Assembly (NCBI GenBank): GCA_012515085.1
Contig: JAAYZB010000072.1
Coordinates: 1 to 9,701, forward strand
DNA length: 9,701 nt
Reading direction: 5' to 3'
Source: Acholeplasmataceae bacterium
GTDB taxonomy: Bacteria > Bacillota_I > Bacilli_A > Izemoplasmatales > Hujiaoplasmataceae
Under the pieces are notes generated by a model. That model made no database searches and was not told where the DNA came from. It saw only the letters and a list, made by a program, of their open reading frames with translations. The position numbers and the translations under genes are program-made. This document shows positions 1 to 7,450 of the stretch, piece by piece. The first letter of the stretch is position 1. Every line of letters begins with the position of its first letter.

Positions 1-1208
1 GCCAATGGAACATTATGGGACATCGCCCAATTTTGAACCCACTCTATTTCTGCACTCGTATCGGATCCGAATCGATTGAGTGCCACGACATAGGGCACAT
101 GGAAAAATCCGACGCTTTCAATATGCTTCTCCAGATTTTGAATGCCTTGAGCGAGTGCTTCTATGTTTTCTTCTTTCAACAAATTTTTGGAAGCCCCTCC
201 GTGAAGCTTCAAAGCGCGGATGCTGGCAACGATGACAACAGCAGATGGCATGACTCCCAATACGCGAGCTTTGATATCCATAAACTTTTCCATTCCCAAA
301 TCGGCTCCGAATCCTGCTTCCGTTACAACAAATCGACTGATTTTCCGCGCGAAATCGGTCGCGATGACCGAATTGCATCCGTGCGCGATATTCGCAAACG
401 GTCCCCCATGAATCAACACCGGATTGGATTCTAAAGTCTGAACCAAATTGGGTTTGATGGCATCTTTCAAAAGCGTTGCGACTGCCCCTTGGATTTTCAA
501 ATCCCGAACGGTGATTGGATCACCATTCGTATTCGATGCCAACACGATGCGGGCTACCCGCGCTTTCAAGTCGTCCATATCTTTTGACAAGCATAGCACA
601 GCCATGATTTCTGAGGCAACGGTAATGTTAAATCCGTCCTGCCTCGGGTGCTCTTTCTTACTGGACATGCCGACCTGTATTTGCCTTAAAGCGCGGTCGT
701 TCATGTCCATGGCTCGTTTCCAAAAAATCTGATCCTTGTCGATTTGTAGTTCATTGCCATGATAGAGATGATTATCAATGACGGCGCTGATCAAGTTGTT
801 CGCTGCCGTGATTGCATGAATGTCCCCAGTAAAATGAAGATTGATATCTTCCATCGGGACCACTTGAGCATAACCTCCGCCAGCTGCGCCGCCTTTGATC
901 CCCATGACAGGACCCAGTGATGGCTCACGAATACAAATTGTTGTCGGATGGCCGAGTCTGTTCAGGGCATCACCGAGTCCGATGGTGGTGGTTGATTTTC
1001 CCTCTCCTGCCGGTGTGGGTGTAATGGCGGTCACAAGGATGACTTTTCCGTCAGCCCTTCTTTTTGGATCGGTCACCACGTCCATCTTGATCTTTGCTTT
1101 TGTGGACCCGTATCGTTCGATGTCTTCTGGCTTTAAGCCGATTTTTGCGGCAATATCCTCTATGGGCTTGAGGGGTACGCTTTGAGCAATTTCCAAGTCG
1201 GTTTTCAT
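1..1208 (-). CDS. fhs: Formate--tetrahydrofolate ligase (10-formyl-THF synthetase), N-terminal 402 codons; 3' end outside window
   Basis: Cytosolic enzyme of one-carbon metabolism that joins formate to tetrahydrofolate at the cost of ATP, giving 10-formyl-THF for purine and formyl-Met-tRNA synthesis. Reading the minus strand by eye from the ATG at 1208 gives an unbroken frame to the window edge. It has a P-loop TPAGEGKSTT at about residues 65-74, the first family signature beginning GIKGGAAGGGYAQ at about 103-115, and the second signature VASIRALKLHGG at about 327-338. The family is usually about 555-560 residues, so roughly the last 28 percent lies off the left edge. The start is set by the N-terminal MKTDLEIA, typical of the family, and by AAAGGAG at 1215-1221 with 6 nt spacing. 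It follows rlmD by 84 bp on the same strand. No clear terminator or strong promoter is visible between them, so co-transcription is possible. Identification is very secure; no frameshift was seen. Confidence 0.97.
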   Translation of the reverse strand, partial: MKTDLEIAQSVPLKPIEDIAAKIGLKPEDIERYGSTKAKIKMDVVTDPKRRADGKVILVTAITPTPAGEGKSTTTIGLGDALNRLGHPTTICIREPSLGPVMGIKGGAAGGGYAQVVPMEDINLHFTGDIHAITAANNLISAVIDNHLYHGNELQIDKDQIFWKRAMDMNDRALRQIQVGMSSKKEHPRQDGFNITVASEIMAVLCLSKDMDDLKARVARIVLASNTNGDPITVRDLKIQGAVATLLKDAIKPNLVQTLESNPVLIHGGPFANIAHGCNSVIATDFARKISRFVVTEAGFGADLGMEKFMDIKARVLGVMPSAVVIVASIRALKLHGGASKNLLKEENIEALAQGIQNLEKHIESVGFFHVPYVVALNRFGSDTSAEIEWVQNWAMSHNVPL

Positions 1209-1292
1209 CTATTTCTCCTTTGATTTTTGTGTCAAACTTATATGTTTAGACGTTATGTTGATTGATAAAGTAAATACGGAATATCGCTTTTT
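1209..1292. other. Short intergenic spacer between rlmD and fhs
   Basis: The spacer is AT-rich. Besides the fhs ribosome binding site at its left end, it holds a TTGACA-like hexamer near 1230, but too close to the fhs start to serve as a -35 box for it. The run of T on the plus strand near 1288-1294 has no stem next to it, so I do not call a terminator. Whether fhs has its own promoter cannot be settled by eye. Confidence 0.5.
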
Positions 1293-2672
1293 TTAGGCCT
1301 TACCTCTTGTTTTTCCAATCGTGAGCAAACTGATAGATTCCACATTGGATGTCTGCGGAAACATATCAAGAGGCCGAATTGACATCAAATCATAAACAGG
1401 TAAAAATTCTTTTAAATTTTTTGCCAAGGTCGAAGGGTTGCAGGACACATAAATCATTTTGGGAATCTTGCTATCGATAATCGCCTTGATCACTTTTTTG
1501 TCTAGCCCGGCCCGAGGTGGATCGAGTATGATCAAGTCCGGGCGTTTTTTTTCAACTAAAAGTTTTGGTAACACACTCTCAACATGTCCCTCTAAAAACT
1601 CTACGTTCGTGATTTTATTCACCCTAGCATTATCTTTCGCATCGCGTATGGACGCTTCGGAGTAATCAATACCAATCACTTTTTTCGCTTGTTTTGCGAG
1701 AATCAAAGACGTCAGCCCGATTCCTGAGTAACAATCGATAATAGTTTCATCGCCGACAAGTGCTGCCTTGGCAACAACCTCCTGATAAAGCACCGCCATT
1801 TCTGCTGTATTGAGTTGCATGAATGCATCTGGAGATATTTTGATTTTCATTCCTTGAAAATGATCGCTAATTGAAGGGGTGCCAGCTAAGAGTTGTGTCG
1901 TTTTTCCGAACATCATCGGATTGGCTTTCGTATTGACGCTATATGTCACAGATTTGACGATGGGTAGTTTTTTCATCAGTTCCTTGGCGATGATGGATAA
2001 CACTGGGTCAGTGCGGGTAATGATAAAAGTCACACTTGCCGAAACTGTCGACTCTAAATATCTTGTCACTAAATTCAACAAAATTCCTTCTGGGTTCACC
2101 GAATCGTTTGCTAAGACCTGATGCTTTCGTAAGAGCGAGAGGACGGCTTGATTGATCAGGTTGACGGATTCGTCTTGAACTGGGCACTCGTCCACATAGA
2201 CGAAGTGGTTCGATCCAGGACGGTAAAGCCCAAGTGCTAAACCAAAATTAGTGTTTTTAAACGGCATTTGCGATTTGTTGCGATAATGGAATGAGTTGTT
2301 TGTCGCCAAGGTTCTTTGAATAAACGGTTGCTTTAGATCCAAATCAGTATATCGGGACAACGCTTGATATAAAATCTGTTGTTTGATTTTCAACTGCTCC
2401 TTGTAATCAATATGTTGCATCTGGCAGCCGCCACATTGATCATAAAATTTGCATAGTGGTAAAATCCGTCGCTTGGAGATGCGAACAATCTCCAACAATT
2501 TCGCGATTGCATAGGTTTGCTTAAGTTCGATGATTTCACAAATCACGGTTTCTTTGAGAATCGCTCCCGGGACAAAGATCGTCAGCCGATTGTAATAACC
2601 GATCCCCTCACCGTTTATTCCTTGTTTCCGTATCTCAAGCGTAATCTTGAGACCTATCGTCAATGGATCCAT
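1293..2672 (-). CDS. rlmD: 23S rRNA (uracil-C5)-methyltransferase, RlmD/RumA family
   Basis: SAM-dependent enzyme methylating C5 of a uridine in 23S rRNA (U1939 in the E. coli RlmD numbering; Gram-positive members may modify U747 as well, as RlmCD does). The 459 residues start with a TRAM-type RNA-binding domain (about 5-62). The iron-sulfur cysteines of the family follow: C74, C80, C83 in CKFYDQCGGC, and C163 in DECPVQ. The C-terminal Rossmann methyltransferase domain has DCYSGIGLTSL at about 313-323, DPPR at 384-387, the nucleophile C411 in SCNPST, and the probable general base E445 in SNVES. Length is normal. The ATG at 2672 is preceded by AAGGAGG (2679-2685) with 6 nt spacing, an excellent site. 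It lies after the terminator that closes the polysaccharide region, and an extended -10 box sits upstream. Family membership is secure; whether it is RlmD, RlmCD or a tRNA-specific TrmA-like member is inferred from the FeS motif. Confidence 0.95.
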   Translation of the reverse strand: MDPLTIGLKITLEIRKQGINGEGIGYYNRLTIFVPGAILKETVICEIIELKQTYAIAKLLEIVRISKRRILPLCKFYDQCGGCQMQHIDYKEQLKIKQQILYQALSRYTDLDLKQPFIQRTLATNNSFHYRNKSQMPFKNTNFGLALGLYRPGSNHFVYVDECPVQDESVNLINQAVLSLLRKHQVLANDSVNPEGILLNLVTRYLESTVSASVTFIITRTDPVLSIIAKELMKKLPIVKSVTYSVNTKANPMMFGKTTQLLAGTPSISDHFQGMKIKISPDAFMQLNTAEMAVLYQEVVAKAALVGDETIIDCYSGIGLTSLILAKQAKKVIGIDYSEASIRDAKDNARVNKITNVEFLEGHVESVLPKLLVEKKRPDLIILDPPRAGLDKKVIKAIIDSKIPKMIYVSCNPSTLAKNLKEFLPVYDLMSIRPLDMFPQTSNVESISLLTIGKTRGKA

Positions 2673-2729
2673 CTTGTCCCTCCTTCACATCGATACTGTG
2701 GCACCTAAAACAAACATGTTGATATTGTT

Positions 2730-2738
2730 ATTGTATCA
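2730..2738 (-). promoter_or_regulatory. Probable extended -10 promoter for rlmD
   Basis: On the minus strand the sequence TGATACAAT gives a TGn extension (2738-2736) followed by a TACAAT -10 hexamer (2735-2730), about 58 nt upstream of the rlmD ATG. The region 17 nt upstream has only a poor -35 match, which is acceptable for extended -10 promoters. It lies between the upstream terminator and rlmD, where a promoter is expected. Confidence 0.45.
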
Positions 2739-2880
2739 TAAAATCGGGAGATATAAAAGTCCGCCCCAGGATTCGAATACAAATAATCGCATTGATCATC
2801 TTCAGAAATAAGCAGTATTTTTAGAGTTTAAATCCGATGATCTTTTCACAGGTTCATCTCTGGTTTCTTTGAATAAAATC

Positions 2881-2921
2881 AGTAGAATTGATCATCACCA
2901 ATAAAAAAGTCCAATTCTACT
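2881..2921. repeat. Perfect 10-bp inverted repeat overlapping the terminator
   Basis: AGTAGAATTG at 2881-2890 is the exact reverse complement of CAATTCTACT at 2912-2921, with a 21-bp spacer. Its right arm shares bases 2912-2917 with one arm of the terminator stem, so the two hairpins cannot form together in one transcript. No T-run follows it on either strand. Confidence 0.7.
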
Positions 2922-2939
2922 AACCACGGAATTAGACTT
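2903..2939 (-). terminator. Rho-independent terminator closing the polysaccharide region
   Basis: Read on the minus strand, AAGTCTAATTC (2939-2929) pairs with GAATTGGACTT (2917-2907) through 11 base pairs including one G-U, around an 11-nt loop. A run of six T (2908-2903) follows at once. It lies 50 bp after the stop of the dehydratase gene and upstream of the rlmD promoter. The stem is AT-rich, so efficiency may be moderate. The plus-strand reading has no T-run of similar quality, so it appears one-directional. Confidence 0.75.
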
Positions 2940-2988
2940 ATTCATCTGATTTATCTTCTTGGTCGATCCCACACATAACTCTCTATTT

Positions 2989-4887
2989 TTATTGTTTGTC
3001 TTCCTCTTTATGATTGTGATTATTGTTGAGATTATAGGTGGGAACGAACTTTCGAATGAGTTCTTTTACCTCATCATTGGATAGTTTCTCAAAAGTGTTG
3101 ATAATATTCAAGCAATGCTCTTCCATCGGTTGGATATTCTTCTCAGATTCGATAAATATTTTCTTGTTGCTGGTTTTGATATGATCCAAATTCTTGTCAA
3201 CGAGCAACTCCTCAAAAAGTTTCTCTCCCGGTCTCAAGCCAACAATTTGAATATCGATATCAATATAGGGACGCAGTCCTGTCAGCATGATCATCTTTTC
3301 TGCCAAATCAATGATTCGAACGGGATCGCCCATATCAAGAATGAAGATTTCGCCACCTTTGGCGAATGCCCCTGATTGGAGAATTAAGCCGACCGCTTCT
3401 GGAATCGTCATGAAATAGCGGATGATATTGCGATCGGTCACAGTGAGCGGTCCACCGTTTGCAATCTGCTTTTTAAAAAGCGGGACGACCGATCCATTAC
3501 TGCCAAGTACATTTCCAAAGCGGACGATCGAGTAGTTTGTCTTGTTCTCGTGATTGAAATGTTGCACGATCATTTCGGCAAAGCGTTTGGTCGCTCCCAT
3601 GATGTTGGTTGGGCGAACCGCCTTATCGCTGGAAACCATCACCATCTTTTCAACACCATGAACGGATGCGAGTTTGCAAATATTATACGTTCCACATACA
3701 TTGGTTCGCACCGCTTCCACAGCGGAATCTTCCATGAGCGGCACATGCTTGTAGGCGGCGGCATGGAAGACGATTTCTGGTTTATAGGTCGCGAAGATAT
3801 TATTCATTCGTTCATAGTTATAAACGGAGGCAATCACCACATTACGTTTGATCGCGACATTTTCGTTGTGTTGAAACTTGAAATTGAGCTCCATCTGCAA
3901 ATCATAGACGCAATTCTCATATATATCGACCATGATGATTTCTGCGGGTTGATATTCAACGATCTGTCGAACCAATTCCGAGCCAATAGAACCACCGGCT
4001 CCGGTCACCATCACGCGTTTGCCATGAATAAACTCATGAATCTCAATGTCATCCAATTCGATCACGTCGCGGCTCAACAGGTCTTCAACGTTGACTTCCA
4101 GTAATGTCTTTGGTGCTTCTTTCTTCAATTCTTTGAATTTGGGAAGACGCTTGATCTTCACTGGCCGTTCCGCAATGATTTTGATTAACTCTTGGAAACG
4201 GGAAGATTCGATGTTGGCAATGGAAATAATGACTTCATCAATTTCTAATGAGTCAATCAGTTTCGGAATTTCCGAAGTCGGACCATAAATCCGATATCCG
4301 GACATGATTCTTCCGATTTTTGTCGGATCATCATCCACAAAAGCAACCGGAATATTTGTCAATTGAAGATTGTTGCGGATTTCATTCAGGACCATTCGAC
4401 CGCCTGCACCAGCGCCGACGAGCAAGGTCCGGATCCCTCCTATTTTTGAACTTGAGAACCGAAATGAAGATATGATACGCTTTAACATTCTCGGAGATAT
4501 TAGGATGATCGCTTCAAACACGGTCGTAAACAACAAATATAATTCGGGAATGAATTCCATATCAGGTATCGCTAGAGATACCACGGCAATGACGGCGTTG
4601 GTGGCGGTCACAGCCAGGAAAATGCGGAATCCTTCGTCAAAACCGACATTCTCTAATACAAGTTTATAAATTTTACAAACGTAGTATACAATCAGCTTAA
4701 ACGCGAGAACCGGGATGAGCCATATAAAAGCGGTTTTCAGGTCAAATGTATCACCCATAGAGAACTTGAGGGCGAGAAAAGCAAGTGCATATGTTATGAC
4801 GATGCCCAAAGCATCGATAATCATAAATTGAACGGTGCGGGTCTTCTTGAGATATTCCCCAATTAGAATCGTTTTCTGCCGCTTCAT
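2989..4887 (-). CDS. Membrane-anchored UDP-sugar 4,6-dehydratase (PglF/CapD/WbpM/EpsC family)
   Basis: Probable NAD-dependent dehydratase making a 4-keto-6-deoxy sugar nucleotide, most likely from UDP-GlcNAc, as an early step to modified amino sugars in surface polysaccharide or glycoprotein. With the ATG at 4887 it has 632 residues, normal for the long form. There are four membrane segments (about 21-42, 53-73, 88-106, 116-132), then a first Rossmann-like domain with GAGAGGR at 158-164. The catalytic extended-SDR domain follows, with GAGGSIG at 296-302, HAAAYKHVPLME at 375-386, SSDKAVRPTNIMGATKR at 419-435 and LRPGEKLFEE at 551-560. Met430 stands where most SDR enzymes have Tyr (YxxxK to MxxxK, K434), as is known for long WbpM-type members. 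The start is chosen because GGAGG lies 6 nt upstream; the reading frame is open further up to a TTG at 4956, but that overlaps the promoter. The C-terminal tail is hydrophilic (HNHKEEDKQ). Substrate specificity and stereochemistry cannot be read from the sequence. Confidence 0.93.
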   Translation of the reverse strand: MKRQKTILIGEYLKKTRTVQFMIIDALGIVITYALAFLALKFSMGDTFDLKTAFIWLIPVLAFKLIVYYVCKIYKLVLENVGFDEGFRIFLAVTATNAVIAVVSLAIPDMEFIPELYLLFTTVFEAIILISPRMLKRIISSFRFSSSKIGGIRTLLVGAGAGGRMVLNEIRNNLQLTNIPVAFVDDDPTKIGRIMSGYRIYGPTSEIPKLIDSLEIDEVIISIANIESSRFQELIKIIAERPVKIKRLPKFKELKKEAPKTLLEVNVEDLLSRDVIELDDIEIHEFIHGKRVMVTGAGGSIGSELVRQIVEYQPAEIIMVDIYENCVYDLQMELNFKFQHNENVAIKRNVVIASVYNYERMNNIFATYKPEIVFHAAAYKHVPLMEDSAVEAVRTNVCGTYNICKLASVHGVEKMVMVSSDKAVRPTNIMGATKRFAEMIVQHFNHENKTNYSIVRFGNVLGSNGSVVPLFKKQIANGGPLTVTDRNIIRYFMTIPEAVGLILQSGAFAKGGEIFILDMGDPVRIIDLAEKMIMLTGLRPYIDIDIQIVGLRPGEKLFEELLVDKNLDHIKTSNKKIFIESEKNIQPMEEHCLNIINTFEKLSNDEVKELIRKFVPTYNLNNNHNHKEEDKQ

Positions 4888-4924
4888 ATCTTTCCTCCAC
4901 CCACATGATTGTGATATAGACAAA

Positions 4925-4937
4925 GTGATTTTATCAC
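4925..4937. promoter_or_regulatory. Palindrome over the -10 box (possible operator)
   Basis: GTGAT (4925-4929) and ATCAC (4933-4937) form a perfect 5-bp inverted repeat with a 3-bp centre that covers the whole -10 hexamer. A dimeric repressor bound here would block the promoter. The site is short and could be chance; no binding family is identified. Confidence 0.35.
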
Positions 4938-4956
4938 ACCGAGAAAGATATTTCAA
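4928..4956 (-). promoter_or_regulatory. Sigma-A type promoter for the dehydratase gene
   Basis: On the minus strand TTGAAA (4956-4951) is followed by a 17-bp spacer and TAAAAT (4933-4928), with a TGn extension just before the -10. The -10 lies about 40 nt upstream of the ATG at 4887, leaving room for a short leader and the GGAGG site. Box quality and spacing are both good. The dehydratase may therefore be transcribed separately from the kinase gene, which stops 66 bp upstream of the -35. Confidence 0.7.
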
Positions 4957-5022
4957 CTAATGAAAGCATAATGCTACAAGAAATGATCGAAATGGAAAAC
5001 ATGTCAAAGGATACCGAGATTA

Positions 5023-6591
5023 CTAATCATTGATTGTTTGATTTTTCTTTTTTATCTCGAAATAGAAAGCAACTCCTCCAGGTTCATTTTTCACTCCATA
5101 ACGATGTCCCAGATTTAACAGTGTCGTCTTGGCGATACTCAGTCCCAAGCCTTGTCCGCCATAACTTCTTGTTCTCGCCTTATCGACTTTGTAGAAACTC
5201 TCCCAGATTCGCTCCATTTCGCTTTCCGGAATATTCTTTCCGGAATTAAATACAATTATTTTGAGCCAGCCGTCAGTCTCTTCCAGACAATCGATCCGAA
5301 TCAATCGCGATTCATCCAGATGATGAAGAGCATTGGCAATAAAATTGGTGAGAACCGTTTGTAATTGATCAAAATCGGACTCTACTTCTTCATCCCCTGA
5401 ATTGATTTGGAGTATGACCTGTTTTTCTTCAAATAAGATTGAAAAGAAGCGAATCGTTTCATCAATCAGATCCTTGATCGGAAATTGACTGATTTGCGGT
5501 TCGGTAAAACCACTCTCCAACTGGGAGATCTTTAATAGTTGCATCACGAGCCGATTCATTTTATTGGATTCGTCCATGATGATGTTCAGGTATTCTTCAC
5601 TGGTTGCTTTGTCCAAGTCAGGAAGTTTCAGCGCTTCACAATATCCTAGTATCAAGGAAATCGGTGTTTTTAGTTCGTGGGAGGCGTTGGCAATGAATTC
5701 TTTTCGCATCGCATCAATCTTATTCTTTAGCTCGATATCATTTGCCAATTTTGCATTAGCCAATTGTAATTCCCGGATCGAGGCCTCCAATTGCGTACTC
5801 ATCAGATTAATGTTTCGCCCAAGATCACCAAACTCATCATTGGATTGAACGTCGACTTTATTTTCAAAATTCATGTTGGCGATCGCTTTCGCCACCTGAT
5901 TGATTTGAAGTAGGGGGTTGGTAAACCGATAACTGATGAAATACATCAAAGCTCCAGAAATTATCATAAAGATAAATCCAATCACAATGGTAAACCCATT
6001 AAATACGGCGACACTGTCTCTTATCGATTGGACAGTGACCGTCAGAATATAGTAGTGGTTCAATTGATTGTTTTGGGGGATCGCAACACAAAGACTCAAC
6101 AATTGAAATTCATTGTCTCGATCGTTTTCTTTGACATTGATTTCCATGAGATAGGCCAAATTGTCATCACCGACATCGATGGGCTTCACTTGATCGCTTG
6201 TGAATCCATCGACTTGATTTTTGAACTCAAGCATGATATCACTAATGATCCCGTCGTTGATGGAAAATTGATTCCCGTACAAACGAACGTAGGGCGGTGG
6301 CAATCTTGTGATTACTCCTTCTTCAAAAGGATTTTCCGTGGATAAAAGTTCTTTTAAAATCTGAATGTCCACATTATAATCTTTTTCGATTTCATAGACA
6401 ATTTGCGAGAGATCCTCGTCATAGACCTCAACTTTTGAAACGTCGGAAAAAGCCTCTAAGAGGCTTCTTTCACGAGTTCTAATATAGTATTTTTCTAAGA
6501 ATGTATTGTTTAGAATGATCAAACCAAGAACAAAAGCGAGAATGATGCCATAGGTGATAAGGAAGAGTTTACTCTTGATGGATGTTTTCAT
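5023..6591 (-). CDS. Membrane sensor histidine kinase of a two-component system
   Basis: Autophosphorylating kinase partner of the regulator encoded just before it. The 522 residues run as follows: membrane segment at about 8-29; extracytoplasmic sensor of about 165 residues with no motif I recognise; second membrane segment at about 199-221; HAMP linker (about 222-275); short coiled coil; HisKA domain with phospho-acceptor His305 in SHELKTP. The HATPase domain follows, with N-box NFIANALHH (about 416-424), FNSGKNIPESE (about 448-458), an F-box-like FYKVDKART and G-box GGQGLGLSIAK (478-488). All catalytic boxes are present, so it should be active. The ATG at 6591 lies inside the end of the regulator gene (23-bp overlap), so translation is probably coupled; its own ribosome binding site is a weak TTGGAA. 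The stop is TAG. The signal sensed is unknown; position suggests the envelope or the polysaccharide, by inference only. Confidence 0.93.
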   Translation of the reverse strand: MKTSIKSKLFLITYGIILAFVLGLIILNNTFLEKYYIRTRERSLLEAFSDVSKVEVYDEDLSQIVYEIEKDYNVDIQILKELLSTENPFEEGVITRLPPPYVRLYGNQFSINDGIISDIMLEFKNQVDGFTSDQVKPIDVGDDNLAYLMEINVKENDRDNEFQLLSLCVAIPQNNQLNHYYILTVTVQSIRDSVAVFNGFTIVIGFIFMIISGALMYFISYRFTNPLLQINQVAKAIANMNFENKVDVQSNDEFGDLGRNINLMSTQLEASIRELQLANAKLANDIELKNKIDAMRKEFIANASHELKTPISLILGYCEALKLPDLDKATSEEYLNIIMDESNKMNRLVMQLLKISQLESGFTEPQISQFPIKDLIDETIRFFSILFEEKQVILQINSGDEEVESDFDQLQTVLTNFIANALHHLDESRLIRIDCLEETDGWLKIIVFNSGKNIPESEMERIWESFYKVDKARTRSYGGQGLGLSIAKTTLLNLGHRYGVKNEPGGVAFYFEIKKKNQTIND

Positions 6592-7264
6592 TTTCCAAGT
6601 CTAGCCGATAACCCACGCTGCGGACAGTGGAAACATAGGAAGCGAAAGAACCTAATTTAGAGCGAAGTTGTTTGATATGGGTATCCACGGTTCGAAGATC
6701 CCCAAAGTAGTCATAATTCCAAACAGCGTTCAATATTTTATCGCGTGAAAGGGCGATGCCTTTATTGTCGATAAAATATTTTAGCAGTTCAAATTCTTTC
6801 GGAGTTAGTTCAACTTTGTTCTTGTCGACAAACACTTCCCTTGAAGCCAGATTCATGTAAATTACACCAAAACTCAAATCGCTTTGCTCGGTTTTTTCCT
6901 TTTTTAGAATGTTATTGATCCGGGCTATCAATACAGAAGGCGAGAATGGCTTTGTGACATAATCATCCGCTCCAAGTTTGAACCCTTTCAACTGATCATT
7001 CTCATCACTTCTTGCTGTCAACATCACCACAGGGACCGTGGAGAACTCCCGAATCCGTTCCAATACAAACCAGCCGTCGTATTTTGGCATCATCACATCG
7101 AGAATCACTAAGTCAATTTTGACTTTGGAGTTAAACACCAAATCGATTGTCTCTTCACCGTCAGCTGCCTCTAACACTTTATAGCCTTCGCGTTGAAGGA
7201 ATTCCGCGAGTAATTTGCGAATGCGAAATTCGTCATCCGCAACTAATACATAAATATTTCTCAT
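6569..7264 (-). CDS. OmpR/PhoB-family response regulator
   Basis: DNA-binding transcription regulator controlled by phosphorylation from the adjacent kinase. From the ATG at 7264 it has 231 residues. The receiver domain spans about 4-118, with acidic pair D10/D11, phospho-acceptor D56 in ILDVMMP, T83 and K105 (VTKPFSP). The C-terminal winged helix spans about 130-223, with VELTPKEFELL at about 151-161, RTVDTHIKQLRSKLG at about 191-205 and TVRSVGYRL near the end. The frame stays open upstream to a TTG at 7306 and includes an ATG at 7279, but alignment with the family (MRNIYVLVADDE) favours 7264. The purine-rich GGAAGGA lies 14 nt upstream of that start, longer than ideal, so the start is not fully certain. 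It overlaps the kinase gene by 23 bp. It may be autoregulated through the non-coding leader before it. Confidence 0.93.
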   Translation of the reverse strand: MRNIYVLVADDEFRIRKLLAEFLQREGYKVLEAADGEETIDLVFNSKVKIDLVILDVMMPKYDGWFVLERIREFSTVPVVMLTARSDENDQLKGFKLGADDYVTKPFSPSVLIARINNILKKEKTEQSDLSFGVIYMNLASREVFVDKNKVELTPKEFELLKYFIDNKGIALSRDKILNAVWNYDYFGDLRTVDTHIKQLRSKLGSFASYVSTVRSVGYRLDLENENIHQE

Positions 7265-7352
7265 ATTTTCATCACACATCCTTCCAAAAAGAAAAGACTT
7301 TTCCAAGCCTTTTTATAAAAGCAAGCGCCAATACGCTTAAACTTCCAGATCC

Positions 7353-7372
7353 GTGCGAGTATAACCTCGCAC
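7353..7372. repeat. Perfect inverted repeat GTGCGAG-N6-CTCGCAC (possible operator or RNA hairpin)
   Basis: Seven GC-rich base pairs flank a 6-bp centre in an otherwise AT-rich region. On the minus strand the centre and right arm contain TATACT (7363-7358), a possible -10 hexamer, with TTGAGT 20 bp upstream, which is too far for a normal promoter. No T-run follows, so it is not a terminator. It lies about 90 bp before the regulator start. Confidence 0.5.
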
Positions 7373-7412
7373 CGAATGTGAAAACTCAAAAATAAGACGA
7401 ATCATTCATAGG

Positions 7413-7450
7413 GGGAGAAGTGAATATGCTGTATTTTTGATTTTTCTCCC
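7413..7450. repeat. Inverted repeat GGGAGAA/TTCTCCC with long loop
   Basis: On the plus strand GGGAGAA (7413-7419) is matched by TTCTCCC (7444-7450), a perfect 7-bp pairing with 24 bp between the arms. Neighbouring bases (catagg and catag) give further partial pairing. No T-run follows on either strand. If transcription starts near the TATACT at 7453-7458, this hairpin would sit at the 5' end of the regulator mRNA. Confidence 0.45.

Larger units (their letters stand above)
2673..2988. other. Intergenic region between the dehydratase gene and rlmD
   Basis: These 316 bp hold, in minus-strand order, the tail after the dehydratase stop, a rho-independent terminator, a second inverted repeat overlapping it, and an AT-rich stretch with no convincing gene. 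They end with a -10 box and the strong ribosome binding site of rlmD. The ten-base word attgatcatc occurs twice as a direct repeat, at 2791-2800 and 2887-2896. A 12-codon minus-strand frame at 2938-2976 has no good ribosome binding site and is not called as a gene. Confidence 0.6.

Noticed and set aside
15..1185. Several plus-strand open frames over the left edge
   Set aside because: They are antisense to fhs, which reads without a break on the minus strand and carries both family signatures.
2757..2780. tRNA 3'-end-like string on the minus strand (TTCGAATCCTGG followed by GGCGGAC), as if a T-loop and acceptor arm of a tRNA remnant or attachment site
   Set aside because: The bases before the putative T-loop do not pair with the CCTGG arm, no anticodon or D arm lies upstream, no CCA follows, and there is no integrase or duplicated copy nearby.
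2938..2976. 12-codon minus-strand frame (MCGIDQEDKSDE) just after the dehydratase stop, ending in the terminator stem like a leader peptide
   Set aside because: Weak ribosome binding site, no regulatory codon run, and it sits at the end of a transcription unit rather than before a gene it could attenuate.
3550..4104. 184-codon open frame on the plus strand
   Set aside because: It lies wholly inside the dehydratase gene on the opposite strand, whose motifs are unmistakable; the plus-strand protein resembles no known family and is rich in His and Ile as expected of an antisense shadow.
7283..7300. GAAAA-GTC-TTTTC stem followed by TTTTT on the minus strand, terminator-like, just before the response regulator
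   Set aside because: The stem has almost no GC pairs and overlaps the ribosome-binding region of the regulator gene, so termination there would silence the gene; chance in AT-rich DNA is more likely.
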